Assembly (NCBI RefSeq): GCF_043555935.1
Contig: NZ_JBIGIB010000001.1
Coordinates: forward strand, 1,302,001 to 1,366,000
Origin: Pelomonas baiyunensis
GTDB lineage: Bacteria; Pseudomonadota; Gammaproteobacteria; Burkholderiales; Burkholderiaceae_C
Reading direction: 5' to 3'
Length of the DNA: 64,000 nt
In this document: one piece after another, positions 23,584 to 34,171 of the stretch
How the letters are laid out: every line of letters begins with the position of its first letter
Numbering within the stretch: position 1 is the first letter of the stretch
Made by a program: the position numbers and the translations under genes
The notes under the pieces: generated by a model
Database searches by the model: none
The model's input: the letters and a program-made list of their open reading frames with translations, nothing else
Told to the model about the DNA's origin: nothing

Positions 23584-24651
23584 ATGGCCAAATCCAAGAA
23601 AACAGCCGAAGGATCCGAGGGTGGGGGCGCCGAGCAGCGACGCCTGCAGATGGTGGACATCGCACGCCTGGCGGGTGTGTCGGTCTCCACGGTCTCCCGG
23701 GCGCTGAATGGCAGCGATCTCGTCAACGCCGAAACCCGGCAGCGCGTGGCGGACCTCGCCCGGTCGCTCAACTACTCGATCAACTTCGGCGCCCGCAACC
23801 TGCGGCTGCAGGAGAACAAGACGGTCGCCGTGGTGGTGCCCTTCGATGCCGCCTCCCGCCAGCACATCTCCGATCCTTTCTTCCTGTCCATCGTCGGCTC
23901 GATCGCCGATGCCCTGACCGACCGGGGCTACGACATGCTGCTGTCGCGCGTGGACGCCGAGCGGCTGGACCTGGCCTCGCATTGGTTCGACTCCGGCAAG
24001 GCCATCGGCGTGATCCTCATCGGCCAGTGGCGCCACCACGACCAGCTCAACGAGATGGCCGCGCGCAAGCTGCCGCTCGTGGTGTGGGGCGGCGAGATGC
24101 CGCAGCAGCTGTACTGCAGCGTCGGCGGCGACAACGTGCTTGGCGGGCTGCTCGCCACGCGACACCTGCTGTCACTGGGGCGCCGCCGGGTCGCCTTCAT
24201 CGGCGATGCCAACTTGCCTGAGGTCTGGCTGCGCCGTGAGGGCTACGTGCAGGCCCTGGCCGAAGCCGGGCTGACCGCCGACCCGGCCCTGGAACTGCCC
24301 GCGCCCTTCGAGCCCGGCGTCGCCACCGGCGTGGTGCAGGGCTTCTGCGCGGCGCGGCAGGACATCGATGCCGTCGTCTGCTGCAGCGATGTGCTCGCGC
24401 TGCTGACCATCCAGGCCTTGCGCGCGTCCGGCCGCAGCGTGCCGCAGGACGTCGCGGTCGTTGGCTACGACGACATGCCCCTGGCCGCTTATTGCGACCC
24501 ACCGCTGACGACCGTGCACCAGCCGGTGGCCGAAGCCGGCGCCGAACTCGTGGAGGCGCTGCTTGGACAGCTGCGTGGCGAGCGGGCCGGGCCTCGGACG
24601 ATGCCCGTGTACCTCAAGCTGCGCCAGAGCGCGCCGCAGTCCGGCGCTTGA
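23584..24651 (+). CDS. LacI-family regulator of the sucrose locus
   Basis: A 355-residue repressor-type regulator. A charged N-terminal extension (residues 1-21) precedes the LacI helix-turn-helix MVDIARLAGVSVSTVSRALNG and hinge helix (SINFGARNLRLQENK), then the periplasmic-binding-protein-like sensor domain with VAVVVPF, GVILIGQW, VAFIGDA and the C-terminal VAVVGYDDMPLAAYCDPPLTTVHQP. It lies 240 bases upstream of, and in the same direction as, the receptor-fructokinase-transporter-sucrose phosphorylase operon and is the obvious candidate to bind the palindrome at 24774-24787. Inducer is probably sucrose or a product, by context only. GAAGG is directly against the ATG, too close for normal use, so a start at 23650 cannot be excluded. 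Confidence 0.92.
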   Translation: MAKSKKTAEGSEGGGAEQRRLQMVDIARLAGVSVSTVSRALNGSDLVNAETRQRVADLARSLNYSINFGARNLRLQENKTVAVVVPFDAASRQHISDPFFLSIVGSIADALTDRGYDMLLSRVDAERLDLASHWFDSGKAIGVILIGQWRHHDQLNEMAARKLPLVVWGGEMPQQLYCSVGGDNVLGGLLATRHLLSLGRRRVAFIGDANLPEVWLRREGYVQALAEAGLTADPALELPAPFEPGVATGVVQGFCAARQDIDAVVCCSDVLALLTIQALRASGRSVPQDVAVVGYDDMPLAAYCDPPLTTVHQPVAEAGAELVEALLGQLRGERAGPRTMPVYLKLRQSAPQSGA

Positions 24652-24732
24652 ACGGGCAGGCCGCACCCGGTGCGGCCCATCGTTCGACATGAGCGCCGTT
24701 TGAGTTGCCTATCGTTTTCAAGGCGAAAAGAA

Positions 24733-24764
24733 AAGCCATTTGTATGTTCAACGTCTAATGGCTT
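24733..24764. promoter_or_regulatory. Inverted repeat upstream of the sucrose receptor
   Basis: AAGCCATT (24733-24740) and AATGGCTT (24757-24764) are perfect eight-base arms 16 bases apart, in the promoter region of the receptor gene just upstream of the LacI-type palindrome. It could be a second regulator site or an RNA stem. The centre-to-centre distance to the palindrome is about 32 bases. Confidence 0.35.
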
Positions 24765-24773
24765 CTACTGAAT

Positions 24774-24787
24774 TGCAATCGATTGCA
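24774..24787. promoter_or_regulatory. Candidate LacI-family operator
   Basis: TGCAATCGATTGCA is a perfect 14-base palindrome with the central CG typical of LacI-family sites, 104 bases before the receptor start and 122 bases after the regulator stop. Binding by the neighbouring regulator is inferred from position and symmetry. Confidence 0.65.
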
Positions 24788-24891
24788 CTCGAAGGGCAAC
24801 TTGCGCACAATGCATGGCATGGACGGGAGCCGTGTGCCCGCCGTCGCACCGCCTCGCAGAAGGCTCGTACACCAGCAACCAGGAGACAACC

Positions 24892-27192
24892 ATGCCCCGC
24901 ATTTCTTCGCCCGCGCTCCGTCGCCACGCCCTTGCCGCCGCTGCCATCGCCTTGGTCAGCGCCGGAGCCCAGGCTCAGGAGACGGCTGCCGCCGCTGACA
25001 AATCCGACGGCCTCAAGCTGAATGCCGTCGTGGTGACCGGCACGTCCACCGCCAAGTCCAAGATGCGCACCAGCGTCGCCATCTCGACGATCGAGAGCGA
25101 GGGCGTCACCGCCGTCACCGCCGCGAGCGCCACCGACGTGCTGCGCGCCGTGCCGGGTATCCGTGCCGAGGCCAGCGGCGGTGAATCCAACGCGAACGTG
25201 GCCGTGCGCGGCATCCCCGTCTCTGCTGGTGGCGCCCGCTACATCCAGTTCCAGGAAGACGGCCTGCCGGTCCTGCAGTTCGGCGACATCGCCTTCGCGA
25301 CGCCCGACACCTGGATGCGTGCCGACGCCGCCTTCGAGCGCCTGGAGGTGGTGCGTGGCGGCTCGGCCTCCACGCTGGCCACCGGCGCGCCGGGCGGCAT
25401 CATCAACTTCCTCAACAAGACCGGCCTGGAGCAGGGCGGCAGCATCCAGCTGACCAAGGGCCTGGACTTCGACCAGACCCGCATCGACTACGGCTACGGC
25501 GGTCGCCTGGCGCCCAAGACGCGCTTCTACATCGGCGGCTTCTACCGGGTCGGTGACGGCGGCCGCAAGGGTGCCGACGGCACCGAGAACGGTGGCCAGA
25601 TCCGCGGCAACGTGACGTTTGAGCTGTCGGGCAAGGACTACGTCCGCTTCAGCTTCAAGCACTTGGACGACCACACGCCCACCTTCATGCCCACGCCGGT
25701 GCGCTACGTCGGCGGCAGCATCCAGGAGATCCCGGGTCTGGACCCGCGCCGCACGGCCTTCTACAACGCCGGCTGGCCGCTCGACAACACGCTGACCAAC
25801 ACCAACGGCCGCGCCAACAGCAACATCCGTGACGGCCTCTCCGCCAAGAGCGATGGCTTCGGCGCGGACGTGAGCCTGGACGCGGGCGGCGGCTTCCGCC
25901 TGCAGAACAAGTTCGCCTGGACGAAGAACAGCGGTCGCTTCATCGGCATCTTCCCGGGCGACGACGTCTCCGCGGCCCCTGCCGGCACGACCATCGCGAC
26001 CGGCGCCGACGCCGGCAAGACCTACACCGGCAACAAGTTCACCGCGGTCGTCTTCAACACCAAGGTCGACGATGCCGGCCTGCTGGCCAACGACCTGAAG
26101 TTCTCCAAGGACTTCGACCTGGGCGCCGGCAACCGCGTCAGCGCCGTCGCCGGCCTCTACACCTCGGTGCAGAAGCTCGACCTGACCTGGAACTTCAACC
26201 AATACTCGCTGTCGGCCGACGAGAGCGGCGCCAAGCTGCTGAATGTGCCGGGCGTGACCAACGGTGCGCCGGGCTTCGGCGGTTGCTGCAGCAACTTCCA
26301 GGACAGCAAGTACACGACCAACGCGCCCTACCTGGTGCTGAACCTGGATTCGGGCCCGTTCTCGGGTGACTTCAGCCTGCGTCACGACAGCAACAAGGCC
26401 AGCGGCAACTACTTCCAGTCCAACGCCGGCAAGGCCTACGACCTGACCAAGCCCAACCTCATCGACTACAAGTTCGGCCGCACGTCCTACTCGCTGGGCG
26501 GCAACTACGAGCTCGACAAGGACCTGTCCGTCTTCGCCCGCTACTCCGACGGCGCGGCCTACAACGCCGACCGCATCACCTTCTTCAACAACCCCAACCT
26601 CGTCAACGGCAAGAGCTCGACCATCCCCGTCAACAAGGTCAAGCAGACCGAAGTGGGCGTGAAGCTGCGCGGCAACGGCTACAGCCTGTTCGCCACGCTG
26701 TTCGACGCCAAGACCGACGAGGTCAACGTCGACGTGACCACCACACCGATCGTCGCCAAGGCCAACAGCTACCGCAGCAAGGGCCTGGAGCTCGAAGGCT
26801 CGGCACGTTTCGGCCTGGTCAGCCTGCTCGGCGGCCTGACCTACACCGACGCCAAGCAGGCCGATGGCCGCGCCCCGAAGCGCCAGGCCAAGTTCGTCTA
26901 TCAGCTCACCCCGACGCTGAACTTCAGCGACGAGCTCACCGCCGGCGTCGGCATCGTGGGCACGAGCAAGAGCCAGGACGACGGCCCGACCGGCCCGCTG
27001 ACGATCACGCTGCCGGCCTACACGGTGGTCAACGCCTTTGTGACCTACAGCCTGACCCCGAAGGCCACGCTCACGCTCGCGGCGAACAACCTCTTCAACG
27101 AGATCGCCTACACCGAGAGCAACGACGGTCGCGGTGCCGCGCGGGCCTACACCGGCCGCACGCTCAAGGCCAGCCTGCGCTACAACTTCTGA
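24892..27192 (+). CDS. TonB-dependent receptor, probable sucrose receptor (SuxA-like role)
   Basis: A 766-residue outer-membrane receptor. A signal peptide (HALAAAAIALVSAGAQAQ) is followed by a plug domain (about residues 40-165; LNAVVVTGTSTAKSK, TDVLRAVPGIRAEASGG, FERLEVVRGGSASTLATGAPGGIINF) and a beta barrel that ends in the canonical aromatic residue (TLKASLRYNF). AGGAGA seven bases upstream fixes the ATG at 24892. It heads an operon with fructokinase, an MFS transporter and sucrose phosphorylase, and lies behind a LacI-type operator, which together point to sucrose (or a sucrose-containing sugar) as the ligand, by analogy to the sux locus of Xanthomonas. Ligand specificity is inferred from context only. 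Confidence 0.9.
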   Translation: MPRISSPALRRHALAAAAIALVSAGAQAQETAAAADKSDGLKLNAVVVTGTSTAKSKMRTSVAISTIESEGVTAVTAASATDVLRAVPGIRAEASGGESNANVAVRGIPVSAGGARYIQFQEDGLPVLQFGDIAFATPDTWMRADAAFERLEVVRGGSASTLATGAPGGIINFLNKTGLEQGGSIQLTKGLDFDQTRIDYGYGGRLAPKTRFYIGGFYRVGDGGRKGADGTENGGQIRGNVTFELSGKDYVRFSFKHLDDHTPTFMPTPVRYVGGSIQEIPGLDPRRTAFYNAGWPLDNTLTNTNGRANSNIRDGLSAKSDGFGADVSLDAGGGFRLQNKFAWTKNSGRFIGIFPGDDVSAAPAGTTIATGADAGKTYTGNKFTAVVFNTKVDDAGLLANDLKFSKDFDLGAGNRVSAVAGLYTSVQKLDLTWNFNQYSLSADESGAKLLNVPGVTNGAPGFGGCCSNFQDSKYTTNAPYLVLNLDSGPFSGDFSLRHDSNKASGNYFQSNAGKAYDLTKPNLIDYKFGRTSYSLGGNYELDKDLSVFARYSDGAAYNADRITFFNNPNLVNGKSSTIPVNKVKQTEVGVKLRGNGYSLFATLFDAKTDEVNVDVTTTPIVAKANSYRSKGLELEGSARFGLVSLLGGLTYTDAKQADGRAPKRQAKFVYQLTPTLNFSDELTAGVGIVGTSKSQDDGPTGPLTITLPAYTVVNAFVTYSLTPKATLTLAANNLFNEIAYTESNDGRGAARAYTGRTLKASLRYNF

Positions 27193-27203
27193 GCCCGGCG
27201 GCC

Positions 27204-28094
27204 ATGCCCAGCCTCGTCCTCGTCATCGGCGAGGCCCTCGTGGACGAGTTCCACGACGGCCACGTCGCGGGCGGCGCGCCGTTCAACGTGGCGCGCTCGC
27301 TCGCGGCCTTGCGCGCACCGGTGCGCTTTGCCAGCCGCATCGGCGAGGGCGATGCCGCGGGTCGCCTGGTGCTCGACAGCGCCGTGAAGTTCGGCCTCGA
27401 CGTCGGCGGCATCCAGCGCGATGCCGCCCACGCGACCGGCCGGGTCAGCGTGCACGAGGACGCAGGCGGTCATCGCTTCGAGATCCATGCCGATGCCGCC
27501 TGGGATCACCTGCAGGCCATCGACACCACGGGTGCCGGCATCGTCTACTTTGGCAGCCTGGCGCAGCGGCACGCCGCCTCTCGGGCTGCGATCCGGGCTG
27601 CGGTCAAGCGAGTCAGTTGCCCCCGGCTGCTCGACTTGAACCTGCGGCCCGGCACGGACACGCCCGCCCTTGCGGCTGAATCGCTGATGCTGGCCGACTG
27701 GGTCAAGATCAACGAGGACGAACTCGACCGTCTGCTCGGCTGGTTCGAGCCCGAGCTCCCTGCATTGATGGCGCGCTTCGCGTTGCACCGACTGGTGGTC
27801 ACCCGGGGCGAGGCCGGCTATGCGCTGTACGGCGAGCAGGGCCGGCAGATCGCGGGCGGGGAGGGCGTGGCCCAGCCGGCCTTCGTCGACAGCGTCGGTG
27901 CAGGCGACAGCTTCACGGCCATGCTGTTGGCTGGCCTCTCGCTGCAGCGCCACCTGCCCGCCACGCTCGCACTGGCCAACCGCTACGCCGCCATGATCTG
28001 CGGCGTGCGCGGCCCGCTGCCTGCCGACCCGGCGGCTCTCACGCCCTGGCGCGAGGCGCTGCACGCACTGCCCCCTGAAGAGGCTCGCGCATGA
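27204..28094 (+). CDS. Fructokinase, PfkB family
   Basis: A 296-residue ribokinase/PfkB-type sugar kinase. It has the N-terminal GEALVDEF and GGAPFNVARSLAAL substrate-binding motif and the second PfkB signature VDSVGAGDSFTAMLL with the catalytic Asp near residue 235. FNVARSLA with this length matches bacterial fructokinases. Function: phosphorylates the fructose released by sucrose phosphorylase, feeding it into central metabolism. It follows the receptor by 11 bases and overlaps the MFS gene by four (ATGA), so it is a middle gene of the sucrose operon. Confidence 0.9.
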   Translation: MPSLVLVIGEALVDEFHDGHVAGGAPFNVARSLAALRAPVRFASRIGEGDAAGRLVLDSAVKFGLDVGGIQRDAAHATGRVSVHEDAGGHRFEIHADAAWDHLQAIDTTGAGIVYFGSLAQRHAASRAAIRAAVKRVSCPRLLDLNLRPGTDTPALAAESLMLADWVKINEDELDRLLGWFEPELPALMARFALHRLVVTRGEAGYALYGEQGRQIAGGEGVAQPAFVDSVGAGDSFTAMLLAGLSLQRHLPATLALANRYAAMICGVRGPLPADPAALTPWREALHALPPEEARA

Positions 28095-29389
28095 ACAAGC
28101 CCCACCTGTCGTTCACGCAGATCGTGAACATGAACGTCGGCTTCCTGGGCATCCAGTTCAGCTTCGGCCTGCAGCAGGCCAACATGAGCCCGATCTACCA
28201 GATGCTCGGCGCCGAGGGCAAGGATCTGCCCTACCTCTGGCTCGCCGGCCCGATCACCGGCCTGCTGGTGCAGCCCATCATCGGCGCGATGAGCGACCGG
28301 ACGACCCACCGCTGGGGCCGGCGCACGCCGTACTTCCTGATCGGTGCGCTGTTGTGTTCGCTCGGTCTGCTGGCCATGCCCTTCAGCCCGGCGCTGTGGT
28401 TCGCGGCCGGCCTGCTGTGGATCCTGGACGCCGCCAACAACGTGACGATGGAGCCCTATCGGGCCTATGTCAGCGACCGGCTGCGCGAAGAGCAGCATGC
28501 CGCGGGCTTCCTGACGCAGGCGTCCTTCACGGGGCTGGCGCAGACCCTGGCCTACCTTACGCCGAGCCTGCTCGTGTTCTTCGGCATGAACAAGGACGCG
28601 CTCGGCGCCAACGGCATCCCGGTGGTCACGACGCTGGCCTTCATCGTCGGCGCGCTGTTGTCGTTCACGACCGTGTGGTGGTCGGTGCGCAAGGTGCCCG
28701 AGCTGCCGCTGCCCGCCGAGGAGATGGCCCGGCTGAAGGCCTTGCCGCGCGGCATGGGGCCGGCGCTGGCTGAAATCTGGAGCGCCGTGCGCGAGATGCC
28801 GCCGACGATGCGCCGCCTGTGGTGGATGGCGCTGTTCCAGTGGTACGGGATGATGTGCTACTGGATCTACATCGTGCCGACGCTGGCCGCCACGGTGTTC
28901 GGCACCGACGACCCGCACAGCGCGGGCTTCCGGGACGCCGCCCTGCTCAATGGGCAGGTGGGCGGCTTCTACAACGCGGTGGCGTTTGTGGCGGCCTTCG
29001 CGATGGTGCCGTTCACCAAGCGGCTCGGTGCGAAATGGGTGCACGCCTTCGCCCTGTTCGCCGCGGCCGCGGGCATGTGGGCGCTGCCGGGCATTCGCAC
29101 CGAAGGCTGGCTGCTGTTCCTGCCGATGGTCGGCATCGGCTTGGCCTGGGGTTCGATCATGGGCAACCCCTACGTGCTGCTGGCCGGCAGCATCCCGCCC
29201 GAGCGAGCCGGGGTCTACATGGGCATCTTCAACATGTTTATCGTGATCCCGATGCTGATCCAGGCGGTCACGCTGCCGCTGTTCTACGACAGCCTGCTGG
29301 GCGGTCGCCCCGAGAACGTCATTCGCCTGGCCGGCGTGCTGTTGGCCGCCGCCGCGCTCTGCGTCCTGCGCGTGCGCACCGAGAAGTGA
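28091..29389 (+). CDS. MFS sugar transporter (GPH/SUT-like), probable sucrose permease
   Basis: A 432-residue inner-membrane protein with about 12 hydrophobic segments. The N-terminal NMNVGFLGIQFSFGLQQANM and the loop GAMSDRTTHRWGRRTPYFLIG (first part of a conserved loop with R-W-G-R-R-x-P-Y) are characteristic of the GPH/SUT-like sugar:cation symporters found in TonB-receptor sugar loci of Xanthomonas and Caulobacter. The position between fructokinase and sucrose phosphorylase indicates transport of sucrose from periplasm to cytoplasm. It overlaps fructokinase by four bases and sucrose phosphorylase begins two bases after its stop. Confidence 0.88.
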   Translation: MNKPHLSFTQIVNMNVGFLGIQFSFGLQQANMSPIYQMLGAEGKDLPYLWLAGPITGLLVQPIIGAMSDRTTHRWGRRTPYFLIGALLCSLGLLAMPFSPALWFAAGLLWILDAANNVTMEPYRAYVSDRLREEQHAAGFLTQASFTGLAQTLAYLTPSLLVFFGMNKDALGANGIPVVTTLAFIVGALLSFTTVWWSVRKVPELPLPAEEMARLKALPRGMGPALAEIWSAVREMPPTMRRLWWMALFQWYGMMCYWIYIVPTLAATVFGTDDPHSAGFRDAALLNGQVGGFYNAVAFVAAFAMVPFTKRLGAKWVHAFALFAAAAGMWALPGIRTEGWLLFLPMVGIGLAWGSIMGNPYVLLAGSIPPERAGVYMGIFNMFIVIPMLIQAVTLPLFYDSLLGGRPENVIRLAGVLLAAAALCVLRVRTEK

Positions 29390-29391
29390 TC

Positions 29392-30888
29392 ATGAAGAAC
29401 CAAGTTCAACTCATTACCTACGTCGACCGCCTCGGCGGTCGGCGCGACGGCGCCGATCTGGCGCGCCTCAAGCGCCTGCTGTCCGAGCCCGGCGCGCCGC
29501 TGGCCGGCGTGTTCGGCGGCGTGCACCTGCTGCCGTTCTTCCACGCGATTGACGGGGCTGACGCCGGCTTCGACCCGATCGACCACACGCAGGTGGACCC
29601 GCGCCTGGGCGGTTGGGACGACATCAAAGCCCTGACTGACGAGCTGGATGTGATGGCGGACGTGATCGTCAACCACATGTCGGCCGAGTCCCCGCAGTTT
29701 CTGGACTATTCGGAAAAGGGTGATGCCTCGCCCTACGCGGGTCTGTTCCTGACGCTGGACGGCGTGTTCCCGAACGGCGCGACCGAGCGGGAGCTGCTCA
29801 CGGTCTACCGGCCGCGCCCGGGCCTGCCGGTGACCTACGCCACCCTCAAGAACGGCGAGCGCCGCATCCTGTGGACCACGTTCACCCCGGCGCAGATCGA
29901 CATTGCCGTGCACCACCCGCAGGGGCGTGCCTACCTCAGCGGCATCTTGAAGACCTTTGCCGACAACGGCATCCGCATGGTGCGGCTGGACGCGGTGGGC
30001 TACGCCATCAAAAAGGCCGGCGACAGCTGCTTCATGATGCCGGAGACGTTTGACTTCATCGGCGAGTTCGCCGGCGAAGCCAAGGCGCTGGGCATCGAGG
30101 TGCTGGTCGAGATTCACTCCTACTACCGGCGGCAGATCGAGATCGCGGCCAAGGTGGATTGGGTTTACGACTTCGCGCTGCCGCCGCTGGTGCTGCACGC
30201 CTTCAGCTTCCGCACCGCCACGGGGCTCAAGCGCTGGATTGCAGTGCGCCCGACGAACGCGCTGACCGTGCTGGACACGCACGACGGCATCGGCATCATC
30301 GACATCGGCGCCGATGCCTCCGACCGCACGGCCCACCCCGGCCTGGTGCCGCCGGACGAACTGGACCAGTTGGTGGAACGCATCCACGCGGCCAGCCAGG
30401 GGCAAAGCCGCAAGGCGACCGGCGCGGCGGCCAGCAACCTCGACCTTTACCAGGTCAACTGCACGTTCTTCGACGCCATGGGGCGCGATGAGACGAACTA
30501 CCTGCTCGCGCGCGCCGTGCAGTTCTTCCTGCCCGGCGTGCCGCAGGTGTACTACGTGGGCTTGCTGGCCGGCCACAACGACATGGAGTTGCTGACCCGC
30601 AGCCAGGTGGGGCGCGACATCAACCGCCATTACTACGACGCGGCGGAGATTGCGAGTGACTGCCAGCGCCCGGTGGTGCGTCGGTTGATCGATCTGATCC
30701 GCCTGCGCAACGAGCACGCCGCCTTCCAAGGGCAGTTCGAGGCGCCGCCCAGCGACGACGCCGTGCTGCATTTGCGTTGGACGCACGGTGACGCCTGGGC
30801 CGAGTTGCGCATCGACTTCGCCGCAGGCACCCACAGCCTCACGCACAGCACCGAGGCCGGCGGCAGCGCGGCGTTTGCCTTCAGTTGA
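29392..30888 (+). CDS. Sucrose phosphorylase (GH13 subfamily 18)
   Basis: Cytosolic enzyme converting sucrose plus phosphate to alpha-glucose-1-phosphate and fructose, which saves one ATP against hydrolysis. The 498-residue protein follows the known Bifidobacterium enzyme closely: VQLITYVDRLGG at the N-terminus, GVHLLPFF, DGADAGFDPIDHT, VIVNHMS, then the nucleophile Asp200 in VRLDAVGY, acid/base Glu240 in VLVEIHSYY and Asp298 in DTHDGIG, each offset by eight from the Bifidobacterium residues. FFLPGVPQVYYVGLLAG and GRDINRHYY are family-typical. The ATG at 29392 lies two bases after the transporter stop. It ends the sucrose operon. Confidence 0.95.
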   Translation: MKNQVQLITYVDRLGGRRDGADLARLKRLLSEPGAPLAGVFGGVHLLPFFHAIDGADAGFDPIDHTQVDPRLGGWDDIKALTDELDVMADVIVNHMSAESPQFLDYSEKGDASPYAGLFLTLDGVFPNGATERELLTVYRPRPGLPVTYATLKNGERRILWTTFTPAQIDIAVHHPQGRAYLSGILKTFADNGIRMVRLDAVGYAIKKAGDSCFMMPETFDFIGEFAGEAKALGIEVLVEIHSYYRRQIEIAAKVDWVYDFALPPLVLHAFSFRTATGLKRWIAVRPTNALTVLDTHDGIGIIDIGADASDRTAHPGLVPPDELDQLVERIHAASQGQSRKATGAAASNLDLYQVNCTFFDAMGRDETNYLLARAVQFFLPGVPQVYYVGLLAGHNDMELLTRSQVGRDINRHYYDAAEIASDCQRPVVRRLIDLIRLRNEHAAFQGQFEAPPSDDAVLHLRWTHGDAWAELRIDFAAGTHSLTHSTEAGGSAAFAFS

Positions 30889-30911
30889 GTGTCAGGGTCG
30901 GGTCGCAAAAT

Positions 30912-30933
30912 CCGCAGGTCAACAAACCTGTGG
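30912..30933 (+). other. Hairpin before the small membrane protein gene
   Basis: CCGCAGGT (30912-30919) pairs with ACCTGTGG (30926-30933) through one G-T pair around the loop CAACAA. No T run follows, so it is a weak terminator candidate for the sucrose operon. Its 3' arm touches the GGGAG ribosome-binding site of the next gene and could influence its translation. Confidence 0.4.
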
Positions 30934-30944
30934 GAGACCCGAGC

Positions 30945-31123
30945 ATGTGGAAATTGATCGTCGGCTTCATCGCTTTTGCAGCGCTGGCCCTGTTCATCCT
31001 GACCAAGAGCGGCGGCAATATCGATCTGAGCGGCGAGAAGCACGATGTGGCCGGTGGCCACGAGCCGGCCGCGTCGGCAGCAGCCCCGGCTGAAGCGGCG
31101 TCGGTGGCCGCCTCCGCAGCGTC

Positions 31124-31130
<7 letters not shown>
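30945..31130 (+). CDS. Small single-pass membrane protein of unknown function
   Basis: A 61-residue protein: one hydrophobic segment (WKLIVGFIAFAALALFILT, residues 2-20), a polar stretch NIDLSGEKHDV, then an Ala/Ser/Glu-rich tail. The ATG at 30945 has GGGAG eight bases upstream, which decides it over an in-frame TTG at 30885. The 3' end overlaps the 3' end of the convergent sensor kinase by seven bases. I do not recognise a family. Its position gives no role beyond being separate from the sucrose operon. Confidence 0.65.
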
Positions 31131-32767
<1,637 letters not shown>

Positions 32768-32956
32768 GGGCAAGGCGGGTCCGAGGGGCCAAGGCCGCTT
32801 CAGTGTAGGCCGCGCAAAAGCGGTGGAAATCCGCATTCGCCAGGGGGTTGTCCCGGGTTTTCCCCGGGGAGAGTGGGTGCCTGAACAGCCAAAAGCTGGC
32901 GCCACAATCCGCCGCCAGAAAGGCGCTCGGACAGCGCTTGCCCTTGGAGAAGAACA

Positions 32957-34072
32957 GTGAAGCGTTGGGTTGGCCTGGCGGCGTGGTTCGCTGCCTGCAT
33001 CGGGATGAATGCGGCGTCTGCCGAAGGCACGTTGAAGATCGGCATGGTTGCGGGGTTCACGGGCCCCGTCGCGAGCATCGTGCAGGAAAGCGCCGATGGC
33101 GCCCGGATCTATTTCGAGTCGATCAATGCCCAGGGGGGCATCAAGGGCCAGAACATCGAACTGGTCACGCAGGACGACAAGTACGACCCCGCGCAATCGG
33201 CCGCCGGGGCCAAGAACCTCGCGTCGCAAGGCGTGCTGGCGCTGATGCTCAGCCGCGGCACCTCCACGACGGAGGCCATGTTGCCGGTGCTCAAGGAAAA
33301 CAAGCTGCCGCTGGTGGCGCCGGCCACGGGGGCATCCAGCCTGCGTGACCCGCTGCAGCCGTGGGTCTATCACCTGCGCGCCAGCTACCAGAAGGAAGCC
33401 GAGCGGGCCGTGAAGCACCTGGCCGGCATCGGCGTCAAGCGCATCACCATCGTGCAGGTGAACGATGCGTTCGGCAACGACGCCGGCAAGGGCGCGATCA
33501 AGGGGCTGGACGACGCCAAGTTGCGCGCGCTGTCGCACCTGCGCTTCGACCGCAACAAGCCCGAGCTGGCGCCCACGATGCAGGCAATCACCAAGTCGGG
33601 CATCGAAGCCATCGTGCTGATCGGCCCCGCGTATGCCGTGGTGGAAGGCGTGGCCGCGCTGCGTGCAGCAGGGTCCACCGCTCACGTGGCCACGCTGTCC
33701 AACAACGCATCCAGCGACTTCGTGAAGCAGCTCGGCGAAAACGCCCGCGGCGTGGTGGTCACGCAGCTGTTCCCGTACGAGCGTTCCACCGCCAACCCCA
33801 TGGTGCGTGAGGCGCTGGGCCTGGCCAAGGCCGCCGGCAAGTCAGAACTGACGCCAGCCCAGCTGGAAGGCTTCGCGGCCGCCAAGCTGGTGGTGGAGAC
33901 GCTCAAGCGCACGAACGGCAAAGACATCACCCGTGAAGGTTTTGCCAAAGCCATCGACAGTGCGCGCATCGACCTCGGTGGCCTGCAGGTGCACTACACC
34001 GACAAGGACCACAACGGTCTGGAATTCACCGACGTGTCCATCATCGGCCCGGACGGCAAGTTCTGGCGTTGA
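32957..34072 (+). CDS. Periplasmic ligand-binding protein, branched-chain amino acid ABC type
   Basis: A 371-residue class I periplasmic binding protein of the LivK/leucine-binding group. The signal peptide ends at about residue 22 (GMNAASA-EG). KIGMVAGFTGPVASI, FESINAQGGIKGQNIELV, DDKYDPAQSAAGAKNL and AITKSGIEAIVLIGPAYAVVEGV follow the family pattern. It uses a GTG start at 32957 with GGAGAAG nine bases upstream. No permease or ATPase gene follows; such orphan binding proteins are common in Burkholderiales and can serve solute uptake with remote permeases or sensing. It diverges from a sensor kinase, so a role as that kinase's input is possible but unproven. Confidence 0.88.
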   Translation: MKRWVGLAAWFAACIGMNAASAEGTLKIGMVAGFTGPVASIVQESADGARIYFESINAQGGIKGQNIELVTQDDKYDPAQSAAGAKNLASQGVLALMLSRGTSTTEAMLPVLKENKLPLVAPATGASSLRDPLQPWVYHLRASYQKEAERAVKHLAGIGVKRITIVQVNDAFGNDAGKGAIKGLDDAKLRALSHLRFDRNKPELAPTMQAITKSGIEAIVLIGPAYAVVEGVAALRAAGSTAHVATLSNNASSDFVKQLGENARGVVVTQLFPYERSTANPMVREALGLAKAAGKSELTPAQLEGFAAAKLVVETLKRTNGKDITREGFAKAIDSARIDLGGLQVHYTDKDHNGLEFTDVSIIGPDGKFWR

Positions 34073-34171
34073 CCGCTCGCCCCGGGCCCGCCGTGGGGCC
34101 TGGGTGGGCTGGCCCGACCCGCGCCGCGCGATGATGCAGCCCCGCGTTGGTGGTTGTGCAGGGAGGGTGTG

